Source of the DNA: Larimichthys crocea | Taxonomy: Eukaryota; Chordata; Actinopteri; Sciaenidae | Direction: 5' to 3' | NCBI RefSeq assembly: GCF_000972845.2 | Contig: NC_040011.1 | Span: forward strand, 26,764,379 to 26,828,378 | Length of the DNA: 64,000 nucleotides | Translations under genes and position numbers: made by a program | The notes under the pieces: generated by a model | What the model saw: only the letters and a program-made list of their open reading frames with translations | Databases searched by the model: none | What the model was told of the DNA's origin: nothing | Part shown: positions 47,555 to 60,500 of the stretch, in pieces | How positions within the stretch are numbered: the stretch's first letter is position 1 | How the letters are laid out: the number at the start of each line of letters is the position of its first letter

Positions 47555-49286
47555 CATGTTTGCCTAGCTACTCATTTTTTAGTTCAAAATGTCTATTTTA
47601 AATCCCAAATATTGGACACTGGTAAATAATTATTATTGCTTTCTAAAGTCACCTGCACATATTGCATGTCAGTCAAATTCAGGGCTTGTGGAAGGGATCT
47701 AGCTTGTCTTGAATTTTGATCCTGTACACATATGAATCTGCCTTGTCTATTAATTCAGGCCCGCTGTGTTGAAGCCAGGATCAGTGAGAATACAAGCTCT
47801 GGATGGCGCTCAAGGTGTGCTATTGTACCCCACATGATAAACAGATGCAGCTGTCATCCCAACATTTTCCAGTGCAGGCTTTATGCCCTTCTCTGACTGG
47901 CACCTATGGAAACTGGAGAGCTACAAAACGGCTAAAAATGGAAGGACGATGGTGAGGGCAGACAATTTCAGGAGATGAAGGAGAAGAAAGGCATCACTGA
48001 TTTCACATCAGTAAACAAGGGAGAGATGGAAATTTAGAGAGACCTTGAACAGAATCTGAAAAGTTGCATGTTTGATGCTCCTTAAGCACTCACTGAATAT
48101 CTCAAAGCAGAGACTGCCATCATGAATTTGTTCCTAATGATTTGCCTGGTTAAAAGAAAAATAAATAAATATGTTAAAAGGATAATTGTGACTGTGAGTC
48201 TTGGATATTTCACACTCTTAACAGATCTATTTGCATTTGATGCAGAGACCACAGTAGAAACACTTGCAGATACAACTGATAGCATCACAGCAAAGGGGCG
48301 CTCTGAGAGGCGAACGAGATGAGTGCATTTGCACCTTTTCATGCATACATGATACGGCAGTCACAGAACAAAATAATCTCTTTGAGGAGATGCAGCAGAT
48401 CTGCAGCTCTGACTTTCTAGTTTGGAGTCTTTATTGTAAGATGACCCTAATAATGACCCAGCATTAAAAAATGTGACCCACTCTATGGGTCATAACACTT
48501 GAATTTGAACTGGTGTGGCAACTGTTGATCACCTTCAGAAATTGGTTTAAGATTTACTATACTTTATACTATAGTCATATTGTATTATGCAACTAGTGAT
48601 GTGAACCACACATCTGTATGTATATATTAGTGTCTAAACTTTAATTTCTCATGTGTTTTGTCTTACTTCATGACAGCTGTGTCTGTGATTTAAGCTGGTT
48701 AGACAGTGTCCTGTTTTATGGGAAACGACATATCACCCCAGGTTTTTATTGTTCAGATCACATGTTTGAAGATGCACAGACTATTTCATGCTAGGTGCAT
48801 AAGATAAGTCAGCTTTTAAACACATAAACTCAAATCCTTACTCCTCAGTGTGTTAGTTGCAGTGCATGCAGTCTGCACAGACGCTCAGATGTAGTGAGAT
48901 GGGATGAGTCTCGCCCGGCGGGATTATTCCAGGTCATAGCTGGCAGGTCGTTTGCGGGGTGTTAGCTACCAAACGCAAAACGTCCCATCAGGACTCGACT
49001 CACAACTAAAGCAGCTAAGACGTAACGCTACGTTTGTATCCAGGCTCGATGACCTACTGGGGGAGTCGGCAGGAAGCTGACCGATATTCGATGTCGCTAA
49101 ACCGCAGCTCGCAGCCACCAAGCAGTTTAACGTTACAGGAAGGGTTAGTGGATTTCCGTGGACTGTCGAGGTTGTCATTTATTTATTAACACAAAGACAA
49201 GCCTGCGCTAGACATCCAGGACATATGAAAGACATCTCGGTATGGTACAGTACATATACTGGGTCTCCTGAGATATGCATTCAGCT
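47555..49286. other. Intergenic sequence with a small CpG-rich patch at about 48,900-49,180
   Basis: Mostly AT-rich. The last 280 bp before the tRNA gene rise sharply in CpG (CGCCCGGCGGG, GTAACGCTACG, GCTCGCAGCC). An open minus-strand frame (48,966-49,178) crosses it without recognised similarity. The patch could be a promoter. Confidence 0.4.
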
Positions 49287-49359
49287 GGTTCCATAGTGTA
49301 GCGGTTATCACGTCTGCTTTACACGCAGAAGGTCCTGGGTTCGAGCCCCAGTGGAACCA
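49287..49359 (+). tRNA. tRNA-Val (UAC anticodon)
   Basis: A 73-nt gene that folds as a full cloverleaf. The acceptor stem GGTTCCA/TGGAACC is followed by discriminator A. The A box lies in TAGTGTAGCGG, the B box is GGTTCGAGCCC, and the anticodon stem TCTGC/GCAGA encloses loop TTTACAC with anticodon TAC at 49,320-49,322, which reads GUA. CCA is not encoded, as usual in animals, and there is no intron. A TTTT pol III terminator is at 49,363-49,366. The gene is isolated: no other tRNA was seen nearby. Confidence 0.95.
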
Positions 49360-49369
49360 GACTTTTACA

Positions 49370-51000
49370 TATCCTAAAAAATAACACTACTGATCGAGTC
49401 AAACTATTAGAATCAAATTTTATTTTTAATTACAGTTACACCTGTAAAATCTAAAACACAAGCTGAAACAACAGCACAGCCACACAAAGATAATAATGTT
49501 CATTATTTGATTGACACTGCCAGAGAGGTAGTAATTTAACTATATTTACTATTGAGGCTGTAGTTTGCAGTGGTGTTGACCTGGATTATACATTATATTG
49601 ACAAGTGTTTCAAAGGTTTTGCCAAACCCATTCACAAACATGAGGGAGGCAGATTTTAATACAACAACAACAACCTCAATAAGAAATATACAGTGAACAC
49701 CTTAGTGTCAACAAAACTTGAACATTGATCTGTTGTATTGGATTGCATTAAACTGTATATACGCAACCGGTGTGTATTTATTTGTGTTGTAATCTGAAAT
49801 ATCGTGTTGTGTTAAAAGCTATAATTTCTCTTACATGATTATGACTATTTTCACACAATTTGTGTTGAATGCCTCACTTCTCCTTACAACAGGGTGTGTT
49901 TTGCTGCTATTTTTCATATCTTAAAGAGTGGTTGCCACTGATGGCAGTCGAAGGCCAAGAACTGGTTGCCAATTACTCAAAATAATTGCCAATGGCAAAC
50001 TGGCAACCATTACTATCGAGCCCAGTGAGGTTTGGAAGTTTAGAGATAAGATTTAAGACGCTCAAGAGAGCAATGTGTCAAGCAAAAATGCCAAACCTTT
50101 GCTACTTCCTGCTATATATGTATGTATGTATGTATGTATGTTTAGTTAGGAGCAGTGCTAATAATCAGATATCCCTTTCAGATATTTATCACACTGATAG
50201 TATAAGTGTGGAATCTGCTAACTTTTGCTGCTGTGTGCTCTCTCCATGTGACTGGTGTTTCTACAGTGAATGTGATCTATGAAATAGTACTATTATTTAT
50301 TATTATTATTAAGTATTTTTCAAAAGCACTCAGATAAAATAATATATACCCATATGACAGACTTCTAACTCGTTGTGGAAAAGATAATTGCATGGTGCTA
50401 CATGCCCAGATCCATCATTTATATTCTGCAACAGCCTCCCATTCAGACTTCAAATATTATGTTGATGCAGTATCTCTGTTTTTTTCTGAGTTGTACCTTG
50501 ATTATATTTTAATACAAAAACAAATTGTTAGATGGAGAACTAAAGCTTTTTAAAAATCATAGTTTTATAAATTCCTTGAAATAGCATTAATTTATCCATC
50601 ATCCTTGTATAAGCCACACTCTAAATGCATCAATTAATAATCACAATTAACCAGAACAGGGAACAGGTGTACGTGATTATCCAATCAGCCACCATATTTT
50701 ATACTTGACTACAGGTTCACTACATGTACATTCAGCTAAACATGAGGGACAGTCCAATTCATGTCAATGTATGGATAACCAGATCATAAATTCAGTGTTG
50801 GTTGATATTAATGACCTAATTTACGCCTGTCTGGTCTCACCTGTGTATCCTAATGGCTGACTAAGCAATCCAGAGATGAGTTCCTAATTACTCACCTATT
50901 AGTTCTAAAGAGATAATTATCAGTTAAAATGTCATATTATATTTGTCTGTCACAATGCTGGGAGGAGGTCCAAACCTAAATACGTAGCAAACTTAACAGC
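49370..51000. other. Intergenic sequence with a TATG microsatellite
   Basis: AT-rich. It includes (TATG)n at about 50,117-50,141 and short AAC and ATT tracts. No exon was recognised. Confidence 0.5.
50117..50141. repeat. (TATG)n microsatellite
   Basis: About six pure tetranucleotide units. Confidence 0.9.
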
Positions 51001-51119
51001 GGACAACAGCGCCATCTATTTACCCTGTCTGTTCTCCAGAGAAGCCCGCTTTCATACATTTATTACTCATTGTTATTTAATTAATAAAGACAACAACAAC
51101 AACAAAAACCACGGTTAGT

Positions 51120-51260
51120 AGCAGTAACTGTAAACGGTCAAGAGGCTTGTAAAGGTCACACTGTTAGTGTTTGGACGTGGCCCTTTTCCTCCGACAAACG
51201 GAAGTCGTCTCATTCAAATACTCCGAGCAGGTGTCACGTTCATTTGTGTCCCTCCCCAAA
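51120..51260 (+). promoter_or_regulatory. cstf2: Probable cstf2 promoter and 5' UTR
   Basis: GC content and CpG rise just before the ATG, with an ETS-like ACGGAAGT at about 51,197-51,204 and no TATA box. The ATG lies in a good context (CCAAAATGGC). The transcription start is not identifiable. Confidence 0.4.
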
Positions 51261-51501
51261 ATGGCGAACGTAGCTGCCGCCGCGGCTGCTGCCGCCGCTG
51301 CCGCCGCCGCCGCGAGCAGAGACCCGGCCGTTGACCGGTCGTTACGGTCGGTGTTCGGTAAGTTGGCGTCAACGGTCACCGCGCGTTCTGTTCGACGGGC
51401 GGAGGAAGCAACGGCTGATGAGTTAACGGTTGCTAACGCGGGGATAGCCTTGGCTAATGTTGCCGTTAGCTCGGCAACGAGGGAACGGACAGAAAATGTT
51501 T

Positions 51502-51544
<43 letters not shown>

Positions 51545-54500
51545 TAAGTTGATCTTCTCTCGTTGTTTCAGTGGGGAACATCCCGTATGAAGCCACAGAG
51601 GAACAGCTCAAAGACATCTTCTCTGAAGTCGGGCTCGTTGTCAGCTTCAGGTGAGTCAACTTATTGTGTTGAAGTCACTGTGTGCACAGACTTTACAGAC
51701 ATGTAACTAATGTGAAATATGTCAGAGATGATCATATGTTACAGATTCTGGCTTTATTGCCATTTGCACCTCTGTACACTTCTTTAAAAAAGCCTGGCTT
51801 TGACCTAAGGTGCCTGTTACTTTTATCCAGGGTTCCCACGGGTGCTTGAATTCCTTGAAAATGCTTGAATTTCAATTCAGTGTTTTCAAGGTTGTGAAAA
51901 TGCTTGAATTTTTTGTGAAGTGCTTGAAAATGCTTGAAATTTGTGTGATGTCTATTTGTCACTGTTAATGCGCTATGGTAGTTACACAATACACCGCTCA
52001 CAAGCTGAGAATACAAGCCAATTCACAATTAGTTAAAAATCAAAACAGTCAATCTACCACCATATGAAATAATGCTAATTAGACCCATATTATTATGCCA
52101 TACAGTGGCACCGCTGTGCTTCCCATGACCATCATGGCAAACACAACTAGTAGGCTACCTATTTAAAGGTGCTGGAAAAATGGAAAAAATGGAAAAACTG
52201 GTGCTTGAAGGTGCTTGAAAAGTGCTTGAATTTGTTCATGAAAAAGGTGTGGGAACCCTGTTTATCTCTGGTGCTTATTCACTGTACAGGTCTTATCTGT
52301 TCTTAAATGATGCTTTCTACCCTATAGGTCTTAATTTACTTCTTATCTGTTTCGTTGTTGTAGTTTTATGCTTTTTACTCTTCTTCTAATCTCTAGTTTT
52401 TCATGCAACTGCTCTGTTGCCTTAAGGACTGTTCGTTTTTTATCTATTTCTGTTTTTACTCTGTGAAACACTTTGGGCTACGATTAGTTGAATCAATAAA
52501 GTTGAATTTGTTCTAGTGTCGTTGGTGCATGACAAACGTTCTCTAAATATAAACACTTAACAATGTAAATGTATATACAGCTGTGCAGTGATAATGATCG
52601 TATCTGTGTTTTCAGGTTGGTGTATGACAGGGAGACAGGAAAGCCAAAGGGATATGGTTTCTGTGAGTACCAGGACCAGGAGACGGCCCTCAGTGCCATG
52701 AGGAACCTGAACGGGAGAGAGTTCAGCGGTCGGGCCCTTCGTGTTGACAACGCAGCCAGTGAGAAAAACAAGGAAGAGCTCAAAAGTAAGCATTTATTTC
52801 CTCTTTGGGATTGTTTAAAACCGAGGTGCTGGATTTGATTTGATTTGAAAGACACTGTTTCTTTACGTACAGGTTTGGGAACAGGAGCCCCCATCATCGA
52901 GTCTCCTTATGGTGACACCATCCAGCCGCAGGAAGCGCCAGAGTCCATCAGCAGAGCTGTGGCCAGTCTGCCACCTGAGCAGATGTTTGAACTTATGAAA
53001 CAGATGAAGGTAGGTCGGTATTGACAGTATGAACAGTTTTGAATTATACTTTTTGTAGTTGCCCATTGACCCCTATGAAATCAACGCGTTCAGTGACGTT
53101 GTTTGATCTGAGTAAAACCTGATCTTGTTATACTTTACTTTTCCGAGCCCATAATTGCTGTCTAAAAATCTCACAGAGGTCAGTGACAAGTTGGATTATT
53201 TTTTCTGTGCTTCAGATTTATGATAAAATGCATTTGTACTTTTTTTCTCATGGTGTGTAGATCATGGTTCCCACGAGTCCTTGAAATCTTTGAAAGTTTG
53301 AATTCGATGTAAGAACAAAAATTATATATTTTTCCGTATTGTTTTTTTATACGGTAGTAAATTGTTACATGAGTAATTCTCAGCGTTGTAGCATAGAGTC
53401 CGTGTCTCTATGCCACGGTGAGTCTTTACATTTGAGGGAATTGGAAAGTCCTTGAAAAGTCCTTGAATTTGATGCTCAAAAAGGCGTGTAGAACCATCAT
53501 TAATCTTCAATGCGGTGTTGTGAAAAGGGAAATGTGCAGTACTTATGTATTAGATTCTAATGCGAGCCTTTGACAGGCTGATTAATGTAAGTGTTACAGT
53601 TCTTGGCTCCGGACTGAAAGGGTTAATGGGCAGTTATGACGCCAAGTATTATGGATCGATGTCTGGAACTGGTGCATCGTGGCATTTATGTATCATTCTG
53701 GTGGATTTATGCTCAGATATTTGTGGTAGAGTCTCCTGTAATAGGGCAGCAGATATAGTGTCTGGCATAGAGTTTTGTTGCTAGTTGGCTTCTGCTATTG
53801 CTCTTAAGACCGCCAAAATAAAAGTAGATCCTGTCAAAAGTTTCAAACCAAAATGTGATGGAACATACTGACTGCTGTAAACTTTTACATAGTGCAATGT
53901 CCCAACGTTGAAACTGAAGAAATGTCAGATATTTGAGGAAGTATTATAGTTTTATCAGAAGTCATGTTCTCAGACTAATTTGCTGTTTACTCGCTTTAGT
54001 CCGCCAAAAAAAAAAAGACGGTGACAAATGTTGCACTCAACTTGAGTCCCTTTCACGATGACGACTGTATGCAGATGTTCTCCCTTCCCTTTAACAAGAG
54101 GCTGTGCTCTACAGTCTATCTGCCAGAGAAGCCTTATCTTTGCACATCTGGCAGTCTGCTTCATTAAAGTCAAAGAAACGCCACGCTGTAGACATTTTTA
54201 CCCCGACTGGAGGAGTGTTCTGTTGCACCAAAGCTCGTGTCAGTTGGACGGCTCCATATGCTGATCCGTGCGAGTGTTTGGGCTGAGATCCTGATACCAC
54301 AGATATCGTTGCACGTCTTCTGTTTAATGTGTTGTGCTGATGCAGCAGCTTTGGTTGCGGACATGAATCTGAGTTATAAGTAGTAGCAAAAACTACTAAC
54401 AAAGTTTTTTTTTTTTCCCCTGCCCAAGTGTGGATTTTCATGCAGTCTATTTCTGATTTCTCTCTCCAGCTGTGCGTGCAGAACAGTCCGCAGGAGGCGA

Positions 54501-57500
54501 GGAACATGCTGCTGCAGAACCCTCAGCTGGCCTACGCTCTGCTGCAGGCACAAGTGGTCATGCGGATTGTTGACCCCGAGATAGCCTTGGTGAGAGAATC
54601 GAGAGTCAAATCTCATCAAATCAGCTAGTTAGTCTTTTTTTTTTTAATATTCCTTTCCATAAACTCCATTCATAGAAAATGCTCCACCGTCAAACTTCAG
54701 TCCCGTCTCTGATTCCCAGCGGGCAGGGTGGAGGAGCGCCACCGGTCAATCCACCTCCCGCGCAGCCAAGCGCTCCAGTGTCTCAGCCGCAGCCTGTGGT
54801 AAGTAAAACAGTTTCTAACTTCTTCTGTTCAACAAAACAATCCAGCACTCCACCCTAAAAAAAGGATGTGACGTCACGGCTCTTAACGTGGGTATAAATA
54901 AATATTGATGAAAATGGTGTTTGCGAGCGATGCCATTGTTTTGTAATCAGGCTGGAGATCTCGCTGAAACAGGAAATGTAAGCTTGATTTAGTCGCTTTT
55001 GCAGGCCCCAAAAAGAAGTGAGGAGATGTAATGTGTAATGTGACCGTACCTTGACATGTTTGTGTATAGAGGGTTTAAAGACAGAGGGTGTTGTACATGA
55101 TCTATTAATTGAATTGACATCAGTAAGTGATGAAAGTTTACAACTTAACTAACAACCAAAAAGGGCACATTTTCATTGGCTACCTGTAGTAGCCAATGCT
55201 TGCCTACAAAGTAGTCTCAAAGTGGTTCTGCTCCCACCTACTTGAATACAGGTCACCTCCCCCAATGAACCACGGCTGGCTCTGCCACCCGTTTGCTCAG
55301 GGCAATCCAAAGTGTCAGCTGAAGTGTCAGCTAAATGAATGTAATGAGAAATATTCCATCTTCTAAGTGGGGAAAAAAAGCAGGATAACAAAATGTTAAA
55401 TTTAAGAACAATAACATTAATAACATTTTAGATTCATTCTGTAAAAATGATTGTAGTCAAATAACAAATGTTTTGTTATTTATTTTTATTTTGTCATAAA
55501 CAGCCTGGGATGCACGTTAATGGAGCTCCTCAAATGATGCAGCCCCCCAACATGGGTGTTGTCCCCGGACCAATGCCTGTGCCAGGACCGGGACCAGGAC
55601 CGGGACAAGGACCAGTACCAGTTGGACCTCCAGGTAATCGTCAAACTGTGTGCACTCCTGCATGACCAACTGAAGCGGCTGTGGTAGCATCGCCCCTTAT
55701 GTTCCAAATATTGATTTATGAGGTCATTGATGGGTAATGTGAGAAGAGACTGTTTCATTGTGCAGACTGAGCTCCGTGCTGATTACTTACCAAATCTTTT
55801 ATTATTCTACTCCATTATTATGGTGGCAGCATCTGCAACCAAAATCTTGCGTGTCTCTAATTCTGTAGTTGTTTTTGGGGATATTTTTGAATGTGTCTCT
55901 GTTGTAATTTGCCCTCCTTTTGATGTTTCACTAATAAGATGTGCACATTTCTTCAAACATTATAGGGTAAGGTTTTTGTTATTTTTGACAAACAGGTCTG
56001 CAGTTTTTAACGAGAAAGCAAAAGTGTAAATTTTAAAACCTTTTAAAATTAGTTAAAAATTCAATAATCTGTAAAGTTAGGGATATTTCACTCATCAGAG
56101 TGAGTATAAATATGTTTATAACTCGTATGCCACACACTGAGTGCACTAAAAACAGGTCAATCTTGTATTTGCTGAAGCAAACAAAGCTAGAAATGCATTT
56201 TCGTCAGTGCAACTGCAATAATGTGAAGTTGTTTTAGCAGTTCTGTGTGTAAAAATATATATTTTTTGGCCCCAACTATAACTGCTATGTCACACATTGC
56301 CAGTGATTTGTGTAAAATGAATTAATGTCCTTAGCTCGTCTTCGCTCAAAGCTTTGCACGTGTCATAGCTCACTGGCATCACTAGGTGTCACCAGAGCCT
56401 TGTAATTAGTCAAGGTGAGCGGCACGGTATAATCTTCTTGACTCTTGAGCATTTTTTAATCCTCCCTAAAGGTTTAGCATTTAGTTCTCTGTGTGTCTGT
56501 TCAGGTAACACATATACTAAAGTTTAGTTCTTACCTCTTCCCTCCTTTGTGTCTTTATGTGTGTGTGTGTGGATACAGTAATATCACGAGCGCTTCTAAA
56601 TGCTCCTAAAGTGCTGCTTTGCTCTCTTGAGTTTTTGTGTCTCTTGTTCTTTTTTACTTTTAATGCTGGCTCAGGAAACCTTCAGCATTCTCCCACAGGA
56701 TCGTCTGGGCAAGCTGCTATCGAGCGGCCTCAAGGTATCACTGTACTCCTTCAGTTCTCCAGTCAGATCATAGGACTGCTGTGGAGAGGCCACTGTCCAA
56801 ATATATACAGCTTACATTTAGAGAGAGCTCTGTACCATTTGTCAAACTGCACGTCCACTCTAAGCAAACTTGAACCCTGTTGCCTTTACATTCAGCAGTT
56901 AAAGAAGTTATTAACTCTGTTTGTGTAGTATGACCTACGTGCCTTAGTGCCACATCATTAGGGTGGCAACAGATACAGGTTTGGGGCGGGGACCAGGAGA
57001 AAGAGTTAATGTGAGTCAAACTGTATATATAGTTCACAGAATGAATTGTGTGATATTCATTACAAATGTGCGAACATAACCAATTCAAACCCAATATCAG
57101 CAAGTATTTTGAATCTGAATGGAAACTCTTAATACTTGTTTAAATGCATCATGTACATAAGACCCTAAATAACAGCGTATCTTAACATCTAGCTTATCTT
57201 CTCTTTAAGTTTATCTAAGATGTTTTTCCAAAAACAGAATAAATGCTCCACATAATCTGAACATATGTCAAAAAGGAAAACAAACAAAAGTAATGCTACT
57301 AAATAAAATAAAGTGAAAAGGGGTCAGGATTAGATCAGCAGCTACTATGGATAAAATAACATGCAGCATATACAGCATCCATATGCTGCATGTCACAAAG
57401 ATCACTCTTCTAGTCGGACTGCATTGTTCAGCTTGATGGCTCTTTATGCAAAACAGGACTTAAGGTGCATGGCTGGATGATTTACAGGGCTCATCAGCTC

Positions 57501-60500
57501 AGCACAACAGGGTGTCCCCTGTGTTTGGCTCTGGTTGATTGTCTTGTATTGTCAAGGGAATGTTCAGGTGTTAGGTTTGATGTGGAGGCAGTGCATCTGA
57601 GCCAATCAGAACCACTTTTATGAGCCAGGTATGTGTACACACATAAGGAAGTTGAAAACCGATATAGACATGAATCCAGCTAGAGTGCAGAATAAGATAA
57701 AATAAATCTCTTTATATGACAGATTGTTTTTATGTACATGAGGTACGTGGAACTTACAGCATGAACAGGTAGGTCTAGTGAGTGTCGAGGATTGTTCCTG
57801 ACACTGTTCATCAGTGTGATGGTCTTTGAGAACAAACGTAACACAGGTTAAGGAGCTTAGTCCTGGTCCTGTAGTAGAATACAATAATTTTGCATCTGAA
57901 TTGCTGGATCTGAAACAAGAAAACATTTTTGCATGCTGATAGGTGTGCTGCATTTTTAACATCATGAACCTGTTTTGGAACCTGCTTTGTCTTTTTGCTT
58001 GTTTTCTGCTGATGCTCTGCATGTGCTCATCTCATCTGACAGAAGACAAATTGCATTAAAATCCCGCTGTTGCGATTGAATTACTTTGAGTCTCCGCTGG
58101 GGGCTCAGAGTTTGTAGTTTAGGAAAGTTGTTCGTATCGATTCATAACTCATTGATTCAGACTGACGGATGTGAACCACAGGAGGTCTCCTGTTGTTAAA
58201 GACCCTTTCCTAGACGAATTTGAATCAGTTAGCCATGGGTGTGATGCCTCTCCTCCACACCTGCGTGCTTTCAGACATCATGGTGTACTCCACCTGTACT
58301 GCATGTTTTGTTTAGCAAGTAAGGGTGTACTCCACCTGTACTGCATGTTTTGTTTAGCAAGTAAGTCTGAAAATGCAGCTGATGGATTGCAAAACTCCTT
58401 TTTTGACCTAATTTAAACCAACATATTTTGATTTTTAAAGCATTTACAACATCAACAACCTATGACTGCGTTGCCAGGATGAAGAGAACTCTGAGAATCT
58501 GACATGAAACGTCAACGTACTTTCTCTCAAGACGAAGAGTTGGTTCATAATGACACAAAATCACAGAGTATTTGTACTTACTTACTTTGAAATACCAAGT
58601 TACTTTCTCAGCTGCTCTTTTGCTGTGCTCTTGTTCAGTGTTTGTCAGCACCAGTTGTCAAAAATCTATTTAAAAAAAAGTCAATTTCTTGCTATTTTTC
58701 CACATTGTAGTTCCACTCACAATAGGATTAACAGCAGCAACCCCACGTGTCCTTTTACACCATCAATTTCTCCTAGTTCCCCTTTTTAACCAGCCCTCTG
58801 GGCTCTTCTCCCAGTCAGCTGTTCCCAGTATGACACAACGCACTGAAATCTAGTTTAAAAAGCTCCAGTGTGCCATTTATTTTATTTTTTTATTTTTTTC
58901 TTTATCACCCATCTTCCTCAAATCTGTAAATTCTAAATCAGCCGAACCGACGGAATATTTAAAAATTCGCCAAGCGCAAATAAACATCGCATCTTACTGA
59001 CATGTTAAATGAGCCACATTCACACTACATTTATTTCGATTAAGGTGAGACTGCATCACGGTGGCTCCATTCTACCAGCCATTTAGCTGTAATATAGCAT
59101 GAAGCAATTCAATTAACAATGAGCCTCCTTGTGCAGCAAAGCTTGTACGGAGGTGTCACATTTAGTATTTTGTAACTCGGTCGAAGGTTTGAGGAAATAA
59201 ATGTTTTCCGGTCAGTGTTATGTACAAATCTATGGCTGCCTGATCGTTTTGCTCTGAGTTGCATCACTGTAGATAGTCATCTGTGGTCACACTGACACAC
59301 CCATTGTACGTGATCCTCTCTCCGCATGCTTCCCGTCATGATGTTCTTGTGGCTAAATGACACCAGTGGAGTTACAGGACAAAAGTATGACAATATTCTC
59401 AAAGGTCACACCTGTGTCTGTTTGAGAATAGATGTGTTGTGAACCTATACTCTCCCTCTTAATTGTGATCAGAGCCCACGATGTTTAATTGTTGTGTCTG
59501 AATTGCGTACGTGTGCGTGGGTCGGGGTTTTCCTTGCCTGGAATTTCAGCCCTATTCATAGTCGCAACCTTTTGTTTGTCATGAATCATCACCAGGCCTT
59601 AGGGTGTAGTGTTTTTGTGCGGTTGAATGTATGATTCTCTCCCCTCAGGACCAGGCGGGATCCCCCCCAGAGGCCTGCTTGGAGACGGTCCTAATGATCC
59701 CAGAGGAGGAACTCTGCTGTCTGTCACTGGAGAGGTCATAGATCCCAAGTAAGATTGGACTATCTTTAATAATAGAACAGGTTTTAGAGGAGTGTCCATT
59801 CAAGTTATAATCCTAACTTTTCTGGTGGAAAAACATTCCACGATCAATCAGTGGTTTACTTTCTCAATCAACACATGTTACCTTTCCAGATCTGTGACTC
59901 CAAACTTTAGGCTTTTAAGAAGTTTTAATTGACTTGAGTCTGATTCGTAGCTGGTGACTAGCCTTTCACAGTCCAACTCTGCTGTGAAGAAAGCAGGAAG
60001 AAGCCAAGCTTATTATTTCTCCTCTGTGTCATTGACATAAAAACAACCTCTCTATGAACTATTTGCTGCAACCCGAGCTTACCTACACACTTTAGGACTG
60101 ACTGAAGTAATCTACACCTTGTCTGCATTTTTGTGGGTGTGGTTGAGCTGTGGCCAAAAAGAACTGACTATTTAATTGCCCTCATTTGTGTCTGCGTGTA
60201 TTTAGCCGGGGTTACATGGGAGCTCCACCGCCACACCAAGCCCCACCTGTACACATGACCCAAATGGCGAGTGGCCCCCCTCCGGATATGAGAGGACCTC
60301 CAATGGACATGAGGGGCCCGCCCATGGGTGAACCACGGAACATGATCGTTGACCCCAGAGGGCCCCCGATGATGGAGCCGCGGGGACCCCCGATGGAAAC
60401 CAGAGGTAGCCGCTCTGCTTGTATCGATCGCGTGCACGTATTTAGTTTGGAACAGATTTTCTTCCTCGTCTAGCAGATAAGCCAAATGTAATTTCGCCAA

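Noticed and set aside
51358..51590. Open frame running from cstf2 exon 1 through intron 1
   Set aside because: It crosses a good donor and then reads the TTTA repeat as a Phe-Ile-Tyr-Leu run. Exon 2 is in another frame and conserved.
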